Source of the DNA: Methylophaga marina
GTDB taxonomy: Bacteria > Pseudomonadota > Gammaproteobacteria > Nitrosococcales > Methylophagaceae
Assembly: GCF_030296755.1 (NCBI RefSeq)
Contig: NZ_AP027741.1
Coordinates: 2,528,501-2,592,500 of the forward strand
DNA length: 64,000 bases
Direction of reading: 5' to 3'
Part shown: in pieces, positions 58,304 to 64,000 of the stretch
Position numbering within the stretch: the first letter of the stretch is position 1
Layout: the number at the start of each line of letters is the position of its first letter
Notes under the pieces: model-generated
Seen by the model: the letters and a program-made list of their open reading frames with translations, nothing else
The model's database searches: none
Told to the model about the DNA's origin: nothing
Program-made: the position numbers and the translations under genes

Positions 58304-59752
58304 GTGGCTCAAGCAAAAGTATTTAATAAACGACGAAGCGGTATTCTCTTACACATAACGAGCCTGCCATCGGGAAATTTAGGCACTGATGCCTTTAAGT
58401 TCATAGACTTCTTGTGTGCTTCGGGTTCTACCGTCTGGCAAATGCTACCTCTCGGACCTACCCATGAAGATGGTTCACCCTATCAATGTCTTTCTGCTCA
58501 TGCGGGCAACAACCGGTTTATTTCACGCGACATACTCAAATCACAAGCCTGGGCAGAACCCGCTAAGCTAAACGACACGAAGATGTCCCGACTGATGGCG
58601 ACTGCATACCGACAGTTCATAAAAAATGCGACTGAGGCTGATAAACAATTATTTAATGAATTTTGTCAGGAGCAGCAATTTTGGCTGGATGACTACGTAC
58701 TATTCCGTGAAATTCGCCATCTTAATCAAGCACGAGCATGGTTCGACTGGCCAGTTGAGCTGAGAGACAGACAACCTGACGCCATAAATAAAATCAAAAC
58801 AGAACGTGACGAAGCTTTAATGATTCGTCGGTTTGAACAATATATTTTTTTCTGTCAGTGGGGGCAGTTACGCCAATACGCTAATGCAAATGGAGTGAAG
58901 CTATTTGGGGACATGCCCATTTTTGTCGCTCACGACAGTGCTGATGTCTGGGCTGAACCAAACTTATTTACACTTGATTCGCAAGGAGTGGCAACACGTG
59001 TTGCTGGCGTTCCGCCAGATTATTTTTCTGAGACAGGACAGCGATGGGGTAACCCTTTGTATGAATGGCAGAACCATATTCAACAAGATTTTGATTGGTG
59101 GAAACGACGATTAAAAACACAACTTCAGTTATTTGATCTGATACGTATTGATCATTTCCGTGGATTCGAATCCTGCTGGGAAATTCCTGCGAGTTGTGAA
59201 ACGGCTATAGATGGGGAGTGGAAGCCTGCGCCTGGTGAACAGCTATTCGATTCCTTATTAGCTTATTTTGGTGAACTACCACTGGTTGCTGAAGATTTGG
59301 GCATTATTACTGATGAAGTGACCCAGCTGCGTGAGAGATATGGTATGCCAGGTATGAAAATTCTCCAATTTGCTTTCGGGGGTGATGCTTCAAACCCCTA
59401 TTTACCTCATCATCAGTGTGAAGATAGTGTTACCTATACAGGCACGCATGATAATAATACAACGCTGGGTTGGTATCATCAGCTTGATGAACACACAAAA
59501 AAACATGTGCATGCTTATTTTGGCGAGACAGCAGAATCAATGCCTTGGTTATTCATTCGATCTGCCCTGAGGTCGGTATCCGAACTAGCGGTTCTACCTT
59601 TGCAGGATGTGTTATCACTTGATGGTAAACACCGTATGAATGTTCCTGGAACCATAGAAGGCAATTGGTTATGGCAGTTTAACTGGGATATGTTTAATTC
59701 AGATAATGCAAATAAGTTGAAAGCATTGAATATTTTGTATGGCAGATGCTAG
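58304..59752 (+). CDS. malQ: 4-alpha-glucanotransferase (amylomaltase, GH77)
   Basis: This 482-residue enzyme transfers maltooligosaccharide segments. GTG start. GH77 signatures: RRSGILLHITSLPS, GDMPIFVAHDSADVW, IRIDHFRGFE (nucleophile Asp), VAEDLGIITDEV (acid Glu) and TGTHDNNTTLGW. Its last 14 bases overlap the following GcvH-like gene. Confidence 0.94.
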   Translation: MAQAKVFNKRRSGILLHITSLPSGNLGTDAFKFIDFLCASGSTVWQMLPLGPTHEDGSPYQCLSAHAGNNRFISRDILKSQAWAEPAKLNDTKMSRLMATAYRQFIKNATEADKQLFNEFCQEQQFWLDDYVLFREIRHLNQARAWFDWPVELRDRQPDAINKIKTERDEALMIRRFEQYIFFCQWGQLRQYANANGVKLFGDMPIFVAHDSADVWAEPNLFTLDSQGVATRVAGVPPDYFSETGQRWGNPLYEWQNHIQQDFDWWKRRLKTQLQLFDLIRIDHFRGFESCWEIPASCETAIDGEWKPAPGEQLFDSLLAYFGELPLVAEDLGIITDEVTQLRERYGMPGMKILQFAFGGDASNPYLPHHQCEDSVTYTGTHDNNTTLGWYHQLDEHTKKHVHAYFGETAESMPWLFIRSALRSVSELAVLPLQDVLSLDGKHRMNVPGTIEGNWLWQFNWDMFNSDNANKLKALNILYGRC

Positions 59753-60143
59753 CGACAACCATCAGTTGAAACGGTTTTATACCTCCCAGCATATTTGGAT
59801 TGATAATACACTCGACCCTGATGAAATAACGTTAGGAATCACTGAGTTTTATCAGGATTTACTGGGTGATATTACTCATATACAAATGCCTACAACTAAC
59901 AAAACATACAATGAGGCTGAGAGATTATTTGTGATTGAGTCTTTGAAGTCAGCAACGGAGTTCTTGTCGCCCTTCACTGGCATGGTTACCAAACTAAACT
60001 TATCTCTGAATGAAACGCCAAACCTGATCAATCATGATCCATTTGGTAATGGTTGGATATGCCAACTACGAATAGATAAACAAGTAAAGCTTGAACAACA
60101 ATTTATGACTTATATGGACTATGAATTGATGTTGGATGGATAA
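59739..60143 (+). CDS. GcvH-like lipoyl-domain protein
   Basis: This 134-residue protein matches the glycine cleavage H protein along its length: FYTSQHIWI (for the usual YT-x-SHEW), LGITEFYQDLLGDI, the lipoyl-lysine region VIESLKSATEF with Lys70, and NHDPFGNGW. In GcvH this Lys carries lipoate. No glycine-cleavage genes are nearby; it overlaps malQ by 14 bases and its end overlaps anmK by 25 bases. It may be a moonlighting or regulatory lipoyl protein, or a carrier for another enzyme such as the LbpA-type proteins of sulfur oxidation. The family call is firm; the role is open. Confidence 0.78.
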   Translation: MADASDNHQLKRFYTSQHIWIDNTLDPDEITLGITEFYQDLLGDITHIQMPTTNKTYNEAERLFVIESLKSATEFLSPFTGMVTKLNLSLNETPNLINHDPFGNGWICQLRIDKQVKLEQQFMTYMDYELMLDG

Positions 60144-61239
60144 ATAGCACCTAGTATGCTTGGCTTACGTGCGCCGGTGACGGCTGGAAGATTGCCAGCT
60201 TGGTGAGCTAATGTTCGCATGGCCAGCCATGAGAAGGCACAAGCCTCAACCCAATCAGGCGCAAGCCCTAGTTTTGACGTTGTCTCTACGCTGATACCAG
60301 GCAAGTGTTTTCTCAAGGCATTCATCAAAACTTCGTTATGCGAACCGCCGCCACAAACATAGACGGCATCTGTGTCTTCCGTATAGGTAGTTATAGCGTC
60401 TGTAATTGAACGTGCCGTCATTTCCAATAATGTTTTCTGAATATCTTTAGCGGGAATCGCTTTATCAACCTGCGTCAGTATATTGGCTAGCCATTTCAGG
60501 TTGAAATATTCCCTGCCAGTGCTTTTGGGGATCGCTTGACCAAAAAAACTGTCCATCATGAGGATATCAAGTAACTCCTCATCCACAGTGCCATCACGAG
60601 CCCAATCACCATTTGCATCATATAAATCGAGATGATGTTGTTGGTACCACTCATCCATCAGAACATTACCGGGACCCGTATCAAAGCCGGACACTAGGTT
60701 TTTTTATCTTTCGGCAGGATAGTGATGTTACCAATACCGCCAATATTGGCGATCACTCTGTTTTCATTATGAGAGTGAAATAAAGCTTGATGAAAAGCGG
60801 GTACCAAGGGAGCACCTTGTCCACCCAGAACCATGTCACGCTGACGGAAGTCAGTGATTGTCGTAATGCCTGTTTTTTCAGCAATCACATTGGCATTGCC
60901 AATCTGCATACTAAATGGATATCGACAATCAGGCGCGTGAAAAACAGTTTGTCCATGACAGCCTATTGCGACAATATGATTAGCCGGGATTTGTGTTTCA
61001 TCAAGAAGTTGGTTGATTGCTTCACTGTAGGCATGACCAAGTGCGATATCAATCTGTCCGAGTTGATGTAAATGTGTTCTCGCTGTAGCGATTAGCTGAT
61101 GAAGGTCTCGTCTTAATTGCTCACTGAACGGATAGGTTTCCGCTGCAACAAGTTGTATTTGATCATCACTGAAGTCTGTGATCGATACGTCAATACCATC
61201 AAGACTGGTGCCAGACATAACACCAATATATAAGCTCAT
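60119..61239 (-). CDS. anmK: Anhydro-N-acetylmuramic acid kinase, one apparent frameshift
   Basis: Two minus-strand frames, 60694-61239 (MSGTSLDGID, GCHGQT, NIGGIGNIT) and 60119-60694 (GFDTGPGNVLMD, VCGGGSHN), together give a full-length AnmK of about 370 residues, the enzyme that phosphorylates anhydroMurNAc in cell-wall recycling. They are joined at a run of seven T on the plus strand (60699-60705), where one more base would restore the reading frame. The indel is in the middle of the gene, so if real it abolishes function. The gene lies next to an M23 peptidase, a matching cell-wall context. Confidence 0.88.
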
Positions 61240-61245
61240 AGAATT

Positions 61246-62823
61246 TTAATGTTGGTTCATGGCCAGTGTAGGCACCTTGAGAGATTCCAACTGCACAAGT
61301 AGAGTCTGTGACTTTTGTTTAAAATCGGCCATATACTTAGCATTAAGAGGCTCAGCCTTTGGTAAAGCAACCGTAAGAGGGTTGTGATGTACACCATTTA
61401 TACGGAACTCATAATGTAGATGGGGTCCTGTTGCCAAGCCACTCATTCCAATGTAACCAATCACTTGTCCTTGCTTTACTCGTTGGCCACGTTTTAATCC
61501 TGATTTGAATTTCGACATATGAGCATAAAGCGTTGTGTATTTACCACCGTGAGACAAGATAATTACACGGCCATAGCCACCTTTATTTCCAATAAATTCG
61601 ACTTTACCATTGCCTGTGGCCAAAATTGGTGTGCCGGTCGGGGCCGCATAATCGACACCACGATGAGGGCGACTCGTTTTTAGAACAGGGTGTTTTCTAT
61701 TAGGATTAAACAAAGAACTGATTCGACTAAAATGAACAGGAGTTCGGGTAAATGTCTTTCTCATACTCTCACCTTTTGGGGTGTAGTAGTGAGTATTACC
61801 CTCTGTATCTGTATAACGGACAGCCCGAAACGTTGTGCCTCTGTTCGTAAATTCAGCGGCTAATATATCGCCATCATCAAATTTTTGTCCCTCAAGATAG
61901 TCTTCTTCGAAAATGACTTTAAAACTGTCACCTTGACGAAGATCTAAAGCAAAGTCGATATCCCATCCAAAAATATGTGCTAGTTCCATCACTAGTTTGT
62001 CTGACAGACCAGCTTTTAAACCTGAGCCGAATAGTGAAGATTCAATTTCTCCGTAGACTTGTTTTTGACGTTTTTCCGTTTCTTTGGTCAGTGTTTCTGC
62101 TTTGTATCCATCATCAGTTACTGTTAGCTGCAAGGTTTTAATGGGACTGAAAACAAGTTCAAGCTGTTTTAATTCTGTATTGCCATCGTTATCAGTACTC
62201 AGACCAAAGCGAATTTCTTGTCCTGGTTTTAGGTTTAATAGCGGTTTTACCGCTTTCCCTGTCTGAGCGACATTGAAAACATCTCGAGCTGACAAGCCAA
62301 CTTTAGGAAAAATCAGTGACAGGTTGTCTCCAGATTGAACTGTAACCTGCTTCCATTCTATGGATGAAGTAGTGAGCGTTTCATCCGCTGGAGTTTCGAT
62401 GTCGTTATCATCGTTTGATTGGTCTAGCTCAGAAAGATGAGCTATTTCAAGTGCGATTCGCTCGAGCTCAGCAGGATCTGTAACAGGTTTGTTCTCTAAA
62501 TCAGGTACCTCTACTAAGTCAGTTTGAGGGTTATTGTTTAGTTCTGTCGTTGGAGGGGCTAAGGTGATTTGCGTTGTTTGCTCTGTCAGGGAATCAGACG
62601 TTTCAATACGTTCGTTACCAATTTGGCCTGGCAAGTTGATTGTTTGTGATTTGGTATCTGTATTTACTGGGGTGCTGGTGGCAAGAACCATACTGGTCAC
62701 GAAGACGCCAACGATGCTTGCTATGGATAAAGTGATGAAGTGATGTCGTTTGCCATGGAATTTTTTGTCACTTGAGAACAGTCTTGATTCAGCTCTGGAG
62801 TTCAAAAGTCTATTACGTTTCAT
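61246..62823 (-). CDS. M23-family peptidoglycan endopeptidase (MepM-like)
   Basis: 525 residues from the ATG at 62823. A cytoplasmic basic start is followed by a membrane/signal segment (about 28-48), then an acidic Thr/Pro-rich stretch, a LysM/OapA-like region (about 150-250) and a C-terminal LytM/M23 domain with the zinc motifs HRGVD, YAHMS and HLHYEF. It likely cleaves peptide cross-links in the periplasm. It is six bases downstream of nothing but leads directly into anmK (stop six bases before the anmK ATG), so the two are co-transcribed. Divergent from tyrS. Confidence 0.9.
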   Translation of the reverse strand: MKRNRLLNSRAESRLFSSDKKFHGKRHHFITLSIASIVGVFVTSMVLATSTPVNTDTKSQTINLPGQIGNERIETSDSLTEQTTQITLAPPTTELNNNPQTDLVEVPDLENKPVTDPAELERIALEIAHLSELDQSNDDNDIETPADETLTTSSIEWKQVTVQSGDNLSLIFPKVGLSARDVFNVAQTGKAVKPLLNLKPGQEIRFGLSTDNDGNTELKQLELVFSPIKTLQLTVTDDGYKAETLTKETEKRQKQVYGEIESSLFGSGLKAGLSDKLVMELAHIFGWDIDFALDLRQGDSFKVIFEEDYLEGQKFDDGDILAAEFTNRGTTFRAVRYTDTEGNTHYYTPKGESMRKTFTRTPVHFSRISSLFNPNRKHPVLKTSRPHRGVDYAAPTGTPILATGNGKVEFIGNKGGYGRVIILSHGGKYTTLYAHMSKFKSGLKRGQRVKQGQVIGYIGMSGLATGPHLHYEFRINGVHHNPLTVALPKAEPLNAKYMADFKQKSQTLLVQLESLKVPTLAMNQH

Positions 62824-62955
62824 ATGCAAACTCTTGGTGAAATTAAAAATTCTCTCAATTCTCTCAATATTTGATCAGAATTGGAACCCCTTATTTTATG
62901 TATGTTGTGATAATATTGCCGACCTCATAAAACACAAGAACTTGGAGTAATCTAA

Positions 62956-64000
62956 ATGATGCCTGTAGATGATGCGATGCTTGAAATTCGCCGTGGTGCG
63001 GAAGAAATTTTAGTTGAAAGCGAGCTTGTCGAAAAATTATCATCAGGTAAACCACTGCGAATAAAAGCTGGGTTTGATCCTACAGCACCTGATTTACATT
63101 TAGGTCACACTGTCCTCATCAACAAACTACGTCAATTCCAGCAAATGGGACATACCGTAATTTTTCTGATTGGTGATTTCACTGGACTCATTGGCGATCC
63201 AACTGGGAAAAGTGCAACTAGGCCACCACTGACCCCTGAAGAAATTGAAGAAAATGCTAAGACATATAAAGAGCAGGTGTTCAAAATCTTAGACCCTGAT
63301 AAAACGGAAATACGTTTCAACTCTGAATGGTTTAATGAAAAAGGTGCTGACTTCATGATTAAGTTGGCAGGTAAATTAAGTGTGGCACGCATGCTTGAAC
63401 GAGATGACTTCAAGAAGCGCTTTAAAGCGAACCAGTCTATATCGATTCATGAATTTCTTTATCCATTAGTACAGGGTTATGACTCTGTCGCACTGGAAGC
63501 TGATGTCGAGTTAGGGGGAACAGATCAGAAATTCAACCTATTAATGGGGCGTGAATTACAAAAAGCGGAAGGGCAGGACTCTCAAGTCGTGATCATGACA
63601 CCATTATTAGAAGGCTTGGATGGTGTGAAGAAAATGTCTAAGTCTTTGGGTAATTATGTCGGTATCACCGAAGCCCCTGGCACAATGTTTCAAAAGATTG
63701 TGTCTATTCCAGACTCACTCATGTGGCGCTGGTATGAACTACTATCATTCAAGACTATTAAAGAGATAGACAGCTTAAAAGAAATGGTAGAACAAGGAGC
63801 AAACCCGCGTGATGTCAAAATTGAGCTGGCACGTGAGATCGTTGCACGATTTCACGGAGAAGAAGCGGCAGCCAATGCACATAAAGGTGCAGGTAACGTC
63901 ATTACAGAAGGTGAAGTGCCAGAGGGAACACCAGAAATAGAAATTGAACTGGATGGTCAGGTCGAGTTGGCAATTGGAGCCGTGATCAACAAAGCCAACC
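62956..64000 (+). CDS. tyrS: Tyrosyl-tRNA synthetase, 3' end outside window
   Basis: The reading frame is open from the ATG at 62956 (second ATG three bases later) to the right edge. Class I motifs: HLGH (the HIGH box, about 47-50) and KMSKS (about 230), with [14 protein letters not shown] and [16 protein letters not shown]. It is the TyrZ-type enzyme (KMSKS). A C-terminal S4-like domain begins near the edge (IGAVINKAN). The GGAG at about 62944 is the likely ribosome site. Confidence 0.95.
   Translation, partial: MMPVDDAMLEIRRGAEEILVESELVEKLSSGKPLRIKAGFDPTAPDLHLGHTVLINKLRQFQQMGHTVIFLIGDFTGLIGDPTGKSATRPPLTPEEIEENAKTYKEQVFKILDPDKTEIRFNSEWFNEKGADFMIKLAGKLSVARMLERDDFKKRFKANQSISIHEFLYPLVQGYDSVALEADVELGGTDQKFNLLMGRELQKAEGQDSQVVIMTPLLEGLDGVKKMSKSLGNYVGITEAPGTMFQKIVSIPDSLMWRWYELLSFKTIKEIDSLKEMVEQGANPRDVKIELAREIVARFHGEEAAANAHKGAGNVITEGEVPEGTPEIEIELDGQVELAIGAVINKAN

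Overview
The window reads as chromosome of a moderately AT-rich gammaproteobacterium. Support comes from the block ndk-rlmN-pilW-rodZ-ispG-hisS, divergent fur/bamE, nadK-recN, coq7, and nitrogen-regulated (sigma-54/NtrC type) nitrate assimilation genes. The overall gene set would suit a Methylophaga-like marine methylotroph, but that genus is an inference from gene content; no 16S rRNA or methanol dehydrogenase gene is present.

Region 1 (1-10.3 kb) is a nitrate assimilation locus. It holds the 3' part of nasA with two apparent homopolymer frameshifts, an outer-membrane porin, a sensor/antiterminator pair (membrane NIT-domain protein plus an ANTAR protein with a degenerate receiver) preceded by a 37-residue membrane peptide, an EAL protein, a NarK-type transporter, and a PP2C phosphatase-Ser/Thr kinase fusion. 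Two convincing sigma-54 promoters with upstream NtrC-like sites (near 3760 and 7050) tie the sensor operon and the transporter operon to nitrogen control.

Region 2 (10.4-15.7 kb) is a signalling block: a PAS-GGDEF protein, an HD-GYP response regulator and a large MHYT/PAS hybrid histidine kinase.

Region 3 (15,954-30,064) is an integrated island. It is bounded by 51-bp direct repeats of the 3' end of tRNA-Thr(UGU) and carries a tyrosine integrase, an XRE repressor with matching operators, and a translationally coupled defence operon hsdM-hsdS-DUF262/DUF1524-DUF262-hsdR-metallopeptidase. Repeated TTGTCCGGA boxes sit at both ends. The island also supplies a new terminator just after the reconstituted tRNA.

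Region 4 (30-45.6 kb) holds tRNA-Thr, tRNA-His, rnr, tRNA-Leu, cheV, a GGDEF protein, coq7, a PilZ protein and a Lon-family protease. It then has a striking gene for a 412-residue protein made almost wholly of about 27 W-Y-x-A-N repeats of about 15 residues. These are followed by an MBL hydrolase, beta-carbonic anhydrase, bamE/fur, recN and nadK.

Region 5 (45.7-53 kb) is the ndk-to-hisS housekeeping operon, followed by pgi. Region 6 (53-60 kb) is glycogen/alpha-glucan metabolism: glgB divergent from glgC-GH57-malQ, ending in an unexpected GcvH-like (lipoyl-domain) gene. The window closes with anmK (one apparent frameshift), an M23 peptidase and the start of tyrS.

Most noteworthy are the aromatic-repeat protein (39.4-40.6 kb), the split nitrate-sensing antitermination module, the nested DUF262 pair in the type I restriction operon with its island-wide operators, and the GcvH-like gene in the glucan operon.
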